Position numbers and translations under genes: made by a program. The notes under the pieces are model-generated. The model saw only the letters and a list, made by a program, of their open reading frames with translations, ran no database searches and was not told the DNA's origin. This document shows positions 44,087-54,676 of a stretch of DNA of 64,000 nt, in pieces. This DNA comes from Flavobacterium sp. NG2. GTDB taxonomy: Bacteria; Bacteroidota; Bacteroidia; Flavobacteriales; Flavobacteriaceae. The stretch lies in NCBI RefSeq assembly GCF_034119845.1, contig NZ_CP139420.1, positions 226,001-290,000 of the forward strand, written 5' to 3'. Numbering within the stretch: the stretch's first letter is position 1; each line of letters starts with the position of its first letter.

Positions 44087-46192
44087 CTAATAATCAAAAT
44101 ACCAATTGAACACATCAGCACGTAATCCTATGCTAAACCAATTGGTGGTTTCTTTGAATACTGTTGCCGTATTTTGTGTAGGATTGAAATCTCTAAAAAT
44201 GTAACTAGCAAATAGTTTTAAGTTGGTTGCTAGATTCACCAAATAACCCGCTTGTAGGTCAGCAATAAAAACAGAAGTCTTGTTTCCTTGTCCTACTTTG
44301 ACCCCTGAATTAGCAAAACGCTCTAGATCGTAGTCTCTGTAAATATCTCCTCCATAGTTTGAATTGGCTCCTGTAGTAGCGAAATCAAATCCACGAGTTC
44401 CCATGGTGAACTTGGCATCAGCAAAATATCGCTCTTTGTGATAACGAGCGATTGCAATAAACTCTCCAAAATTCCCGCCCCATTGATGACCGATACCTTG
44501 ATTGTTGTGTCCGTAATTCGTAATAGGGTCGCTATGCGAATACACATAAGGACGCACATGATTGTACTCTAATTGCAACAACAAATTATCAATCTTGAAG
44601 GCGTTGTAATATTTGGCTCCTAATTGATAACCAAATTTATTTTTCCAGCTGTTATCCCCCTCTTTGATGTCGCCAAGTGAAAATTCATCTAACAGAAATT
44701 GTCCGTACAAATTGATGCTGTTGTTCCATTTGTATTTAGCCGTCAATCCTAACAAAGCATTTCCTGTCCTTGCCGAAGAAGCAAACTCTACCGAGCGATA
44801 AAACACTATTGGATTTACAAAACTCATATCAAAACCTCTGTCATTGGTATTGGTCCAAATCACCGATTCGAAAAAACCTAGATTCAATCGGTTCGACACG
44901 TTCCAACTCAAATAGTGATTCGCCATGAATTTAGTGGCATAGGTACGCTCCACAGTCACCTCAGGACGCACATCTTTGAGCCACATATAAGTATTGGTAT
45001 ATTTAATTTTCCAAAACTTGGTGTTGATTTTAAAATACGGATACGGACTCGCTCCATCGGTTTCCATCAAAGAGCGATAGCCATCACCAATAAAATTGCG
45101 ACCATAGCCCAATTGCAAATCGATAAATTTATTAGGGGTAAAAGTCAAATTGGCTTCTGCCAAAGGAAAATCATAGGAATCTGTTTTAAAATCCTTAGAA
45201 ATTCCGACACCTGGAATAATGGCTGGATTACCACCTGCAGGTTTTATCGATTCGGCATAGCGATTGAAATAATCCGAAAATCGTCCTTGACTTTCAAAAA
45301 TGGTAGCGGTAAAATTCAACTGACTTCCCAGTCCTCCTCTAAAGTTAATCGCTCTGGTATTTACATAGGTATATGAAGCCTCACTTTTACTGTCTTTTCC
45401 TAATTGTAAATCCAAAATTGGGTTTACATTAAACCAATAATCTTCACCTTGAATGGCAACCATGTTTTCGTTCCACAGTTTTCTTGCCCACCAACCCGAA
45501 GCTTTTTTCTGCAACTTTTCATTGGCTTCTTTTAGATTATAGTACTTAGAAACCTCTGCATAGGTATAGGGTTTTGAAGCGGTATGACTGTTACTCCCCA
45601 CCTGATTCATCGCCCCATCAAAATGTGCATAATAACTATGAGAAAACGGAATATTCAAATGACTTTCAAATTCTGGATTCGAATATTTTTGATAAACGAT
45701 ACTTTCTAATTCCGTCAGTTCTTTAGACTGGCTTGAAACTAGACCAACATTCGTTTTAACAGTAGAACTTACTTTGTTCGTTTTCCCTAATGGAATTTGA
45801 ATGGTATAATTGAATTTAGCATACGTTGGTTTTCCATTGTACGTAGAAGGTTGGATCTTTGGGAACTGCCCAAAAACTCTTTTAGTTTCTTTAATCAATT
45901 CTTCATCAATCGCATTGACATATATCACTTTAAAAACGCCACTGCTATTCACCTCAAAAAGCATTTTAATTTCTCCTTTAAAATCAATCTTCTTTAAATG
46001 CTCAGGAACAATAAAATTTTGTGAAATAAAATCCTGAACTTCCGAATAGAAACAATTTTCCAACTCTATATTATCCAAACTTTTGCAACTATCAAAAACA
46101 GGAAAGCGCTCTTGGGAATCACTAACTGTATTTTGAGAAATAGAAACATAAGTCACCAAAGACAATAAAGAAGCAAAAAAAACTTTTTTCAT
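44087..46192 (-). CDS. remB: Gliding motility protein RemB
   Basis: A 701-aa secreted outer-membrane protein. A signal peptide (ending SISQ) is followed by a TonB-C-terminal-like domain (about 40-135, EHLKKIDFKGEIKMLFEVN...) and a long beta-rich part like capsule-assembly Wzi-type barrels, ending in a strand (WFSIGLRADVFNWYFDY). In F. johnsoniae remB lies beside the vanZ-like, gcvH and sprA genes, as here, and its loss reduces gliding. Molecular role is unknown; involvement in surface polysaccharide is one idea. Confidence 0.85.
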   Translation of the reverse strand: MKKVFFASLLSLVTYVSISQNTVSDSQERFPVFDSCKSLDNIELENCFYSEVQDFISQNFIVPEHLKKIDFKGEIKMLFEVNSSGVFKVIYVNAIDEELIKETKRVFGQFPKIQPSTYNGKPTYAKFNYTIQIPLGKTNKVSSTVKTNVGLVSSQSKELTELESIVYQKYSNPEFESHLNIPFSHSYYAHFDGAMNQVGSNSHTASKPYTYAEVSKYYNLKEANEKLQKKASGWWARKLWNENMVAIQGEDYWFNVNPILDLQLGKDSKSEASYTYVNTRAINFRGGLGSQLNFTATIFESQGRFSDYFNRYAESIKPAGGNPAIIPGVGISKDFKTDSYDFPLAEANLTFTPNKFIDLQLGYGRNFIGDGYRSLMETDGASPYPYFKINTKFWKIKYTNTYMWLKDVRPEVTVERTYATKFMANHYLSWNVSNRLNLGFFESVIWTNTNDRGFDMSFVNPIVFYRSVEFASSARTGNALLGLTAKYKWNNSINLYGQFLLDEFSLGDIKEGDNSWKNKFGYQLGAKYYNAFKIDNLLLQLEYNHVRPYVYSHSDPITNYGHNNQGIGHQWGGNFGEFIAIARYHKERYFADAKFTMGTRGFDFATTGANSNYGGDIYRDYDLERFANSGVKVGQGNKTSVFIADLQAGYLVNLATNLKLFASYIFRDFNPTQNTATVFKETTNWFSIGLRADVFNWYFDY

Positions 46193-46316
46193 ATTTAATC
46201 GTAATTATAACCCGTTGGGAGTAATTATTAAAAACGTCAGTTCGAGTGTTTTTTGTATAGTAAAACGGAACAAAAAATGCATCGAGAACCGTGGTTAATT
46301 ATATCATTCTGTTAAA

Positions 46317-46343
46317 GAAAAAAATCCCACCATAGTGGGATTT
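46317..46343 (-). terminator. Terminator of the gcvH-vanZ unit
   Basis: Arms AAATCCCAC (46322-46330) and GTGGGATTT (46335-46343), loop CATA; on the reverse strand followed by a T run ending at 46317. Confidence 0.85.
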
Positions 46344-46346
46344 AAA

Positions 46347-46733
46347 TTAACTTATTTTTTCCAAACATTTATAATTGTCTAAAACAAAGAACAAACTTAT
46401 TGCTACACTTGCGCCCAACATATTTGCTAAAACATCAAACACATCTCCGGCGCGACTAGCTGTACAACATTGTTGTAGTATCTCTATCAAGATTCCAAAC
46501 AACACTGAAGATACAAATGAAACTATAAATGGTTTGTATTTATTCTCTTTTTTAAAATGCAATCTGAAATACAAATACCAAAGCATTGTAAAGATAAAGT
46601 GAAATGCGGTATGAACGTATTTATCGAAATTCATGACATCTACTGTCGGAGCACCATCAAGTCGAATCAAACAAAGAACCAACACAATTGATGTCCACAA
46701 AACAGCTGCCAAAAAAAAGAATTTCTTAAGCAC
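46347..46733 (-). CDS. VanZ-family membrane protein, GTG start overlapping gcvH
   Basis: A 128-aa protein with four membrane helices and the VanZ-like segment FGILIEILQQCCTASRAGDVFDVLANMLGA. VanZ relatives are linked to glycopeptide tolerance in Gram-positives; in Bacteroidota the role is unknown. The start codon is GTG (46733-46731) and lies in the last 8 bases of gcvH, in another frame; this indicates translational coupling. Confidence 0.85.
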   Translation of the reverse strand: MLKKFFFLAAVLWTSIVLVLCLIRLDGAPTVDVMNFDKYVHTAFHFIFTMLWYLYFRLHFKKENKYKPFIVSFVSSVLFGILIEILQQCCTASRAGDVFDVLANMLGASVAISLFFVLDNYKCLEKIS

Positions 46734-47106
46734 CTATCAATTGTTTGTAATCTTCATCAGAAAGCAATGAATCATAAGTTGAAACATCCGAAACCTTAAC
46801 TTTTATCATCCAACCAGCACCATAAGGATCTGAATTTACTGCCTCTGGAGTATCTTCCAAAGAACTATTAAATTCAATAATTTCTCCTGCCATTGGAAGA
46901 AACAAATCAGAAACTGTTTTCACCGCTTCTACAGTACCAAAAACTTCATCTTGTTCAAGAACCTGATCCAAAGTTTCTACTTCAACGTAAACGATATCTC
47001 CTAACTCTTTTTGAGCAAAATGGGTAATCCCAATAGTTGCAATATCACCTTCTAAACTAACCCATTCGTGATCTTTTGTGTACTTTAAATTTGACGGTAT
47101 ACTCAT
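46726..47106 (-). CDS. gcvH: Glycine cleavage system H protein
   Basis: A 126-aa lipoyl-domain protein. The lipoylation lysine lies in VFGTVEAVKTVSDLFLP. GcvH carries the aminomethyl intermediate between the P, T and L proteins; here gcvH stands apart from other gcv genes, as usual in Flavobacterium. A candidate promoter lies 40 bases upstream. Confidence 0.96.
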   Translation of the reverse strand: MSIPSNLKYTKDHEWVSLEGDIATIGITHFAQKELGDIVYVEVETLDQVLEQDEVFGTVEAVKTVSDLFLPMAGEIIEFNSSLEDTPEAVNSDPYGAGWMIKVKVSDVSTYDSLLSDEDYKQLIGA

Positions 47107-47494
47107 TTTAACCTTATTGAATAATTTATAATTGAATTTTTATTTTGCAAATGTAACAATCTTATATTTCAGTACAACGCAAGATTTTAAAAAACCACCT
47201 CAGATTAGCTAATTTATATTCTAAGATCATATTTAACCTTGATTACGCATTGGAACACGAATAACACAGATGAAACGGATTTACACAGATTTTATCAATA
47301 GTTTTTATAATATAAAATGTATCGAAATCTGCGTGAAAAAAATTAATAAAATCCTAATGCGGATTTTGGGCTTAATAATTTCGTCCGAATTAATTTGCGC
47401 TAATTCCGCTTATAGCGGTCAATTTACAATCAAAATCTGCGAATTTGCGGTAAAAAATTTATGTGACTATATTGTTTCTTGTTTTCTTCTAAAA
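47107..47494. other. 388-base region between gcvH and sprA with AATCTG repeat words
   Basis: It holds the gcvH promoter and then, from 47260 to 47460, repeated words of the GCCACAGATT family (ACACAGATT, AATCTGCG, TGCGGATTTTG). No protein-like frame and no clear ends like those at 34019-34311, so probably an older relic. Confidence 0.5.
47148..47178 (-). promoter_or_regulatory. gcvH promoter
   Basis: Reverse strand GTTG (47178-47175), a 19-base gap, then TACATTTG (47155-47148). The -7 box is a full match to TAnnTTTG and the -33 box has one mismatch. Confidence 0.55.
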
Positions 47495-50400
47495 TTAATT
47501 CCCAAAATTATAACGCAATGTAAATCCTGAACGAATATTTGTCAATGGGAACGAAGTCGAAATAACTGCTTTAGAAAATGAATGATCATAATAGAAAATG
47601 GCAGTTAGATTTTTACTAAACGAATAATCAGCCGTGAATTTCAATGACCAAATATTTTGTCCTCCCGCCAATTGATTGTTATCATAATTCAAGTAACGTA
47701 CAATTGTTTGATTGTTACGATATGATAAATCAGCTTTCATATTGATATCTCCTTTTATAATTCCCGTTGGATTATCAGCCAATCGAGAAGAAAAGATGAC
47801 ATCTTTAAATCGATATCCTAAACCAATAATATATTCAACACCTTTTACTTCCGTTAATAAATTATTATCAAAACTCATTGACAACGCTCTATCTTTCTTA
47901 ATCTCAGTAAGGAATTTAAACGCATTTCTTAATTCAAAATCAACACGAATAAGCGGACTAAATTGCTCCACCAAGTTAATATTTGAGATTAACGTTTTAT
48001 TAAAGAAATTTCCGTTATCATCAACTCCTCCAGGATTTTCATCATACTTAAAGTTAGAACGATATTGATTAATCGTGTAAGATGCTCTATAGTTATGTTG
48101 CAATGAAAAACGCTTAAAGTTCTTTTTGAACATTTCATAACGCATCAAACCGTTATACTTTACAGACCAGTTTGGAATCGGGAAATTTCTAAAAGCACCT
48201 AACGACGTACTTGAAGCATCACCGCCTGTATAAGCCGCCATGAATGCTGGAAGCAAAACAGCCTGATTGTTTTTTCCAAAACCAATAGGAAAACCTTCTG
48301 CATCAAGATTTGCTGGATTGGTAATATCAATTCCTTTTTCTGTAGCCAAACGGTTTGCTACTACAAGTCTGTTGTTTCTAAAATCATCAAATGCTGCAGA
48401 TGAATTTTCATCACTTGCTGAAAAAGCCGTTGAAATTAATACAGTTGAGATCGAGAACATACCATAGGTATACGGTGAACGAGAATTATAGAATCCATCC
48501 GAAGACACATCATATTGCTCAGAGTAATTCTTTGAGAAAGTACGGTCTGCATTCAAATCAATTTTTAAGTCTGGGAACAAATCAACATTTGCAGTAGCTT
48601 TTAAAGATTTATTATTGACTTGAGTGAAATTTTGATTGAAATCTTGGTAATTCGTCAACCATCCATTCTTAGCCGCTTCAAATCGAACATCATCTTGACT
48701 ACCGAAAATGAATCCTAAAGTTGGTTTTGAAGAACCAAAGAATCCTAATCCAGGCGTAAATCCAGGCAAAACAGTACCACTATTATCCGTGTAATTCAAC
48801 TGAATATTTTTCACACTTGTCAAAACACCCATTAATCCATCCATAAATGGATTTTCTTTTGCAGCAGGTTTAGCAACTGTATTAACAACTTTCTCACCAG
48901 GTTTAGGGATTGTTTTTGGTTTCATCAACTGTTTACCTGCTGGTTTTTTAATCAGTCCTAAATACTTATACAACATATCCATATTGAAACTACTGTTCAG
49001 GGTATGTGCTCTTGAATTTTGAATTGTGTTTCCTAAATTATAAGTGCTTCCATCAATCTCTAATTCTGATAAGAAAGTAGAAGAACGTTGCCAACTATAA
49101 TTCCCTGTATAAACATAGTTTGATTTCACAAAACTAAAAAGTGGAATTTTATTAATTGGCAATTCATAATTCACCACTAATTGCTGTGTATGATTGAATG
49201 CATCACCTGGATCCCAATAACCATCCCAAATTCTGAAATCTTCAATTGGCTCATCCTGATCGTTCAAATAATTTTTAACGATATTATTTGATGTCGCACT
49301 ATACCCTAATTTCAATGATTTAGTCAAATTATAATTGAATCCATATTGATAATTAAATGCGAAATTTCTTCTGTATAATGGATCGAGTCCGATACCTTCA
49401 ACGTTCTCAACTTGTCTAAATTCTTGACGGTTGTACTGTCTAATAATATTCGTATTGAAAGAAATATTGGTTGGTAAATAATTAAAATTAAAATCACTCA
49501 ACATTTTCCAATAGCTGCTTTTCTTCATGAATTTTGATTTCTTGAAAGGCTCTATGGGTTTCGATTGAAAACTATACCCGTAATCTACAGATGTACTTGC
49601 TTGCTGATCTAAATAGTCTTCAATTTCATAATCATGACGCTCCACTTTATTATAGGATTGAGATAAAGTAAAGTTTTCAGGGTCATAAATATGTTGTTTT
49701 TGCTCAGGACTTCTTTGCTTTCTAACACCAATAAAATTGATACTTGTACGCTTGGTATAATCTACAGCTCTATTTACAATATTATCTCTTTCAGCTTTAC
49801 TATCTGTATTTTCCAGTAATTCTTTAATCTTAATATCAGCATTAAACGGATCATAAATAGGCGTAATCGTTTCCTCGCCTACTGAATAATTAAAAGGTAA
49901 ATTTATCCCCCATTTATTTGGCAATAACTTCCCAAGATTGATATTAGTTACAATATTATATTGTTGGATATCTTCACGACTTCTTTCATTAGGTCCTTGC
50001 TCAATAGCCCCAAAACCTGCTGTACTTTTCTTCCCGGTTGCTGAAACAGTAGCAAAATCTGCAAAATTGGTATCTACATTCAGTAAGGCCGCCATACCTC
50101 CAGTATTATCCATATCAGCCAGACGAAGCTCGTTAAACCAAACTTCCCCTTTTATATTTTGCTCATCTAAATTTGGATTAAGCTCTAAATTATTTTTCAC
50201 CCCTACCATCAAGGTTCGCACTAATCCAAAATTAGGATTTCCTTTTACTCCTAAAACCAAATTACTATTAGCACCACCAAGTTCTGATTCCGTTTGATAA
50301 TAAACCCCATCCAATGGCAAATCAGAAACAGCCACCCCCTTTGATTGTATTTTTAATTTAGTCAACAAACTTAGAGCTAAATCAATTTCATTTTCAGCAG

Positions 50401-53400
50401 GCCAAACTACTTCTGCACTCAAAGGTGAACACCCAGAAGGAACTGTCACTTTAAGAGGCACTTCTATTTGATAAAAGTTATCCGTAAAATCATTACCAAA
50501 ACGAATAAAAGCAGACATTTGACCATCTTTTAATTCCGTTTGCATAGGCAAACTTTCAGCGTGTAAAAACATTTTCAGTTTTTTATACTGACGCATATCA
50601 ATACTTACGTTCTTAAATACAGCTCTTGAATCTTCAGGTTCTAATCCACTTCCAGAAACCCTTAATGATAAGGCTTGCTCGTTCTGATTGATAACTGTAT
50701 TGTTGTTATACAATTGCTCTCTTTGAACACCTGGAGGCTGAATATAATTCACAGGACATCTTGTATCGTTTTCTTGAACATTTACCGTAAGCACATCTAA
50801 TTCTGTATTGTCATCTGTAACATTGGTATCTTTAAAATCAAGTGTATTTGTATATCTTCTCCAATCTCCTCTAACTAAATCTAGAGAACCAAAACGCAAG
50901 GTTATTTCCTCTTCAAAACCAGTCATAAACATACGCATGAAACGAATTGATCTAAAGTCAGAAATATTTCCAATAATATTTTTAGGTTGAGCTACAGGTA
51001 TTTTAAATTGAATCCACCTTGCTTGTGTAGTTTCTCCATTTGGTAAAGTAACTGTTGTTTCTCTAATATCTGCAATATAATTATCTCCTACTTCCATTCC
51101 CTTTTTCATATCGATACTATACTCATAATACGCATTAATCGTATTCATCGTATTATCTCGATTGACATCTTCAACATCTGGAACAGCAGTCGAAGCTCTA
51201 TTGGCATCATTAATATCTACAGCCGAATTCCCCTGTACGCCATTATAATTTTTATACCTTTCAACAACACTTCCACTTGTATTCAAATAAAATGTATAAT
51301 CATCCGCTGCTGGGTCAGGCTCAGAAGCAAAATTCGTATACACTTCCGCCTCTTTACTATTTGGCAATCCATCCAAACCAACATCCTGATTGGTACGATT
51401 GGTTTGATTGGAATCAAAAGCATAAATCAACGATTGTGAAGCTGGAACATCTCCCCAAATTGGTCTTGGGTTCACCAAAATCTGATCAGGGCCAAGTCCA
51501 TTTTCAAATTGCTTTCTTCCATCTTTCAAAATATCTTCTGAAATTTCCCCTAAGTTAAAATACAGTTTACCTGTATTTGCTGCCGAAACTTCGCCTTTTC
51601 CAACATAAGGATCTTGAACCCAAAACTGAATGTACTCTACATTTCCTTGCTCAAAATTAGTCGAGTTTATTGCTCTCATAATCCCTCCAAAATTTCCTTT
51701 TGGGTCTGCCGCAAAATTTGCATTATTATTATACGGTCCACGTTCTTTTGGGAAATATGTCAAATCTAAGGTGCTTACAACTTGAGTTTGTCCCAAAGGA
51801 ATATCAGTGTTAGGATATAATTCACCACTAAAAACCCTTCTTGTTTTATTTAATGACAAATCGTTATTAGAGATACCCGCTGGTTTTGACGTATAGAAAA
51901 TAGGGTCAATAGTGTACCAAGCTAATTTCGATCTTTTAAAACCATACTGTAACGAATTGTCTTGTGCAAAAAAGGTATTATCCTTATCATTATTAATAAA
52001 CGGTGTAGATGACAAACTCCATGCATAAGCTGAACGCATGTCAATTGTTGATTGTGAACCTTCAAAATCATCAACATAAATTGTTGATTCCCCATCAAAA
52101 CTGTCAATTTTTGAAGCATTAGGACGTAAAAATGCTACCTCACCTCTAACTGATAAATTGGACGGAACATCCGTATCAACGTTTGGCAATTTATTCACCA
52201 ATCGTGTAAAGAAAGGAACTTCAGTTGAGAAATTAGTATTAAATCCAAAAATGGTATTGTTTATGGATTCTTGTCCGTAACTTGATTTTTGAGTAAATGG
52301 TCGTTCAGACATCTTCAACAAAGTACCACCCACCACAAACTTATCCGAAATTTTGTGCTCTACATTAACTCCCATAAAGCGAGTTGTTTGTTGTCCAAAA
52401 ATCGAATTGTTTTCCAAAGACACATTTATTGGTGTATTGGAAGCTTGTAAGGAAGCATCTAAAATTTGTACGCGGCCCAATTGGTAATTAACGCTATAAT
52501 CAACCCCCTCCACTAATTTACGCCCACCAGCAGTAACTACTACCGAACCTTGTGGCACATTGAAAGCTCCAATAGGAATACCGTCGCTTCCAGTCGATTT
52601 AAATTTTCCTCTCAAAAGAAATTTATTTTTATCGCTGTCTTGCAATGCTCCCGATTGAGTGCTACGGTACATGCTTCTAAAAACATATTTCTTTTGGTTT
52701 GCATTATAAGAATTAGGATCACTATAATTACTAGCATCAGTACCTTTTAACTTATTAAAAAGCAATTCCCCGAAAGGTTCTTTAGTCGTAAAAATAATTC
52801 TTCCGTTTTGAGCATCAATAGTAAGTCCTTGCATGAAATCAAAGAAACCATCACCCCCTGCTTGTGGGTCATTATTGTAATTTAATTTATCTAAATTAAA
52901 CACCTTCAATAATGGATTCTCTTTAACCTTATTATCTACCGTTGGATTAGCTGGAAAAGGAACAATATTCCCTGATGCATCTTTGGCTTCCGTAATATAA
53001 TTCAAAGGAGAAGGGTCGGTATACAAGATATTAAATCTAAAATCTTCTTGTTTTACCTGATAAGCACCTGGAATTTGATAAATATTTTTCATCATCAAGT
53101 TCCAAATAGGATTTTGAACATTGGTTAAATTACTTTTCAACATTTTCAAAACCAAACATTGTGTAATAACCGCTTGGTCAGAAGAAGTCCCAGTAACTAC
53201 TGTAGACTCAATTCCGTCATTACCAAACTCCCCTACTTGATAGACTTTTTCACCGATAGTATACTCATAAGCTACCGCTAAAACTTCATCATTTGACAAA
53301 CGCTGTTGCAACGAGATATACCCTAACTGCGGGTGATATGTAAATTCATTTGAGCTTAATTTTCTAGCATTTTCTAATTTCGAATAATCCTGACCTTCTT

Positions 53401-54652
53401 TAGCCGTATAGTTAATAAAACCTAGATCGGCTGTGGCAATTTCTCTAATACTTTTATTTAACAAACCAGAACCTGCTTGTATACGGGCAGGGTCATAACC
53501 ATTATTTGTATTATCTGCTGGTGTATCAATTGGGTTATAAAACATTCCTGCTGAAGGGTCTCTCACAACAACTTCACTATCTGGAATACCTGTAAGTTGT
53601 CCTTCCCCTAAATCCTGAATTCCAATAATATTTCTTAAATTATTGGCATTTGAATTGACACGATTTTGTTTATTGGTAACCCAAACCTCAATCCTTGTAA
53701 TTTGAGCACGGCTATCAATAAAAGGATAATTCTTAAGTGAGGCATCATACTTGTTTCTAAAATATTGTGACAAGAAAAAGTGCCTATCATTATCATAATC
53801 CAAAGCATAAACATCAAAATCCTGAATCGTTCCACCACCCTGAACCACAACGCTTTTGGTTTGTGATTTTTGTTCAGAAAAAACCCCTGTAACAGTTGTT
53901 TTTCCAAATTGCAATTGTGCTTTTACACCAAATAAACTTTGAGCCCCACGAATTAACGAACTATTCAAAGGCATACTAACGTTACCTACTTCAATTTTTT
54001 GAATGATATCGTCTTCGGTTGGTGTATAATCAAGCTTTAATAGATTTTGAAAAGCAAAGGTAGATTGTGTATCGTAATTTGCATTCACATTCACTCTTGT
54101 ACCTACTTTCCCCATTAAACTCATGCTTATTCTTTGATTGAAATCAAAGGCCAAGTTAGACCTGTTTCGTGGTGAAAACGAAGGATTATCCTGTTTCGTG
54201 TAGCGTGCCCCTAAATCCATTTCTACTGAACCAGTAGGTTTTACGTCGATTGTATTTCCTCCAAAAATGGTTTCGAAAAATCCAGAATTCACATAATATT
54301 TAGGCAATAAATCTTTTTTAGCTTCTTCACTACCTTCTTTTTTACCATCAACAGCATCAGATTTTTGTTTGAAATAATCTCTCATAGACTCTTTCATCAA
54401 TAAATCTTCGTATTCCTTAGGCGTTAAAATTATAGGATAACTAATAGAAAAACCATCAACAGTATTATTATAAAGATATCTATTAGAGATAGGATCATAA
54501 GTATAGGCTGAAAGGATGCTTTTAGGATTTTTCATTTGAACTTTCCCTAAAGAAACTCCATTTTTTACTGTATCTTGAGCAACTGTATTGACTTGAGCTA
54601 AGGATACAAAACCACAAAACAAAATCAGTAAAAAAGTATAAATTCTACACAT
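47495..54652 (-). CDS. sprA: T9SS translocon protein SprA
   Basis: A 2385-aa outer-membrane protein with signal peptide (FCGFVSLAQ). SprA (Sov) is the ~36-stranded barrel pore through which type IX substrates cross the outer membrane; the length and ending (FPLTNIRSGFTLRYNFGN, a closing strand) agree. N-terminal part (about 50-470) and later segments are rich in beta strands with Asn/Asp/Thr loops. A proline/lysine stretch (KPAGKQLMKPKTIPKPGEK) occurs in the second half. It follows ruvA by 24 bases, likely one transcript. No frame break was seen. Confidence 0.96.
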   Translation of the reverse strand: MCRIYTFLLILFCGFVSLAQVNTVAQDTVKNGVSLGKVQMKNPKSILSAYTYDPISNRYLYNNTVDGFSISYPIILTPKEYEDLLMKESMRDYFKQKSDAVDGKKEGSEEAKKDLLPKYYVNSGFFETIFGGNTIDVKPTGSVEMDLGARYTKQDNPSFSPRNRSNLAFDFNQRISMSLMGKVGTRVNVNANYDTQSTFAFQNLLKLDYTPTEDDIIQKIEVGNVSMPLNSSLIRGAQSLFGVKAQLQFGKTTVTGVFSEQKSQTKSVVVQGGGTIQDFDVYALDYDNDRHFFLSQYFRNKYDASLKNYPFIDSRAQITRIEVWVTNKQNRVNSNANNLRNIIGIQDLGEGQLTGIPDSEVVVRDPSAGMFYNPIDTPADNTNNGYDPARIQAGSGLLNKSIREIATADLGFINYTAKEGQDYSKLENARKLSSNEFTYHPQLGYISLQQRLSNDEVLAVAYEYTIGEKVYQVGEFGNDGIESTVVTGTSSDQAVITQCLVLKMLKSNLTNVQNPIWNLMMKNIYQIPGAYQVKQEDFRFNILYTDPSPLNYITEAKDASGNIVPFPANPTVDNKVKENPLLKVFNLDKLNYNNDPQAGGDGFFDFMQGLTIDAQNGRIIFTTKEPFGELLFNKLKGTDASNYSDPNSYNANQKKYVFRSMYRSTQSGALQDSDKNKFLLRGKFKSTGSDGIPIGAFNVPQGSVVVTAGGRKLVEGVDYSVNYQLGRVQILDASLQASNTPINVSLENNSIFGQQTTRFMGVNVEHKISDKFVVGGTLLKMSERPFTQKSSYGQESINNTIFGFNTNFSTEVPFFTRLVNKLPNVDTDVPSNLSVRGEVAFLRPNASKIDSFDGESTIYVDDFEGSQSTIDMRSAYAWSLSSTPFINNDKDNTFFAQDNSLQYGFKRSKLAWYTIDPIFYTSKPAGISNNDLSLNKTRRVFSGELYPNTDIPLGQTQVVSTLDLTYFPKERGPYNNNANFAADPKGNFGGIMRAINSTNFEQGNVEYIQFWVQDPYVGKGEVSAANTGKLYFNLGEISEDILKDGRKQFENGLGPDQILVNPRPIWGDVPASQSLIYAFDSNQTNRTNQDVGLDGLPNSKEAEVYTNFASEPDPAADDYTFYLNTSGSVVERYKNYNGVQGNSAVDINDANRASTAVPDVEDVNRDNTMNTINAYYEYSIDMKKGMEVGDNYIADIRETTVTLPNGETTQARWIQFKIPVAQPKNIIGNISDFRSIRFMRMFMTGFEEEITLRFGSLDLVRGDWRRYTNTLDFKDTNVTDDNTELDVLTVNVQENDTRCPVNYIQPPGVQREQLYNNNTVINQNEQALSLRVSGSGLEPEDSRAVFKNVSIDMRQYKKLKMFLHAESLPMQTELKDGQMSAFIRFGNDFTDNFYQIEVPLKVTVPSGCSPLSAEVVWPAENEIDLALSLLTKLKIQSKGVAVSDLPLDGVYYQTESELGGANSNLVLGVKGNPNFGLVRTLMVGVKNNLELNPNLDEQNIKGEVWFNELRLADMDNTGGMAALLNVDTNFADFATVSATGKKSTAGFGAIEQGPNERSREDIQQYNIVTNINLGKLLPNKWGINLPFNYSVGEETITPIYDPFNADIKIKELLENTDSKAERDNIVNRAVDYTKRTSINFIGVRKQRSPEQKQHIYDPENFTLSQSYNKVERHDYEIEDYLDQQASTSVDYGYSFQSKPIEPFKKSKFMKKSSYWKMLSDFNFNYLPTNISFNTNIIRQYNRQEFRQVENVEGIGLDPLYRRNFAFNYQYGFNYNLTKSLKLGYSATSNNIVKNYLNDQDEPIEDFRIWDGYWDPGDAFNHTQQLVVNYELPINKIPLFSFVKSNYVYTGNYSWQRSSTFLSELEIDGSTYNLGNTIQNSRAHTLNSSFNMDMLYKYLGLIKKPAGKQLMKPKTIPKPGEKVVNTVAKPAAKENPFMDGLMGVLTSVKNIQLNYTDNSGTVLPGFTPGLGFFGSSKPTLGFIFGSQDDVRFEAAKNGWLTNYQDFNQNFTQVNNKSLKATANVDLFPDLKIDLNADRTFSKNYSEQYDVSSDGFYNSRSPYTYGMFSISTVLISTAFSASDENSSAAFDDFRNNRLVVANRLATEKGIDITNPANLDAEGFPIGFGKNNQAVLLPAFMAAYTGGDASSTSLGAFRNFPIPNWSVKYNGLMRYEMFKKNFKRFSLQHNYRASYTINQYRSNFKYDENPGGVDDNGNFFNKTLISNINLVEQFSPLIRVDFELRNAFKFLTEIKKDRALSMSFDNNLLTEVKGVEYIIGLGYRFKDVIFSSRLADNPTGIIKGDINMKADLSYRNNQTIVRYLNYDNNQLAGGQNIWSLKFTADYSFSKNLTAIFYYDHSFSKAVISTSFPLTNIRSGFTLRYNFGN

Positions 54653-54676
54653 AAAATTCGTGTTATTTTTTATTTT

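Noticed and set aside
47270..47530. Plus-strand open frame between gcvH and sprA
   Set aside because: It is formed from AATCTG repeat words and overlaps the sprA end; composition is not protein-like.
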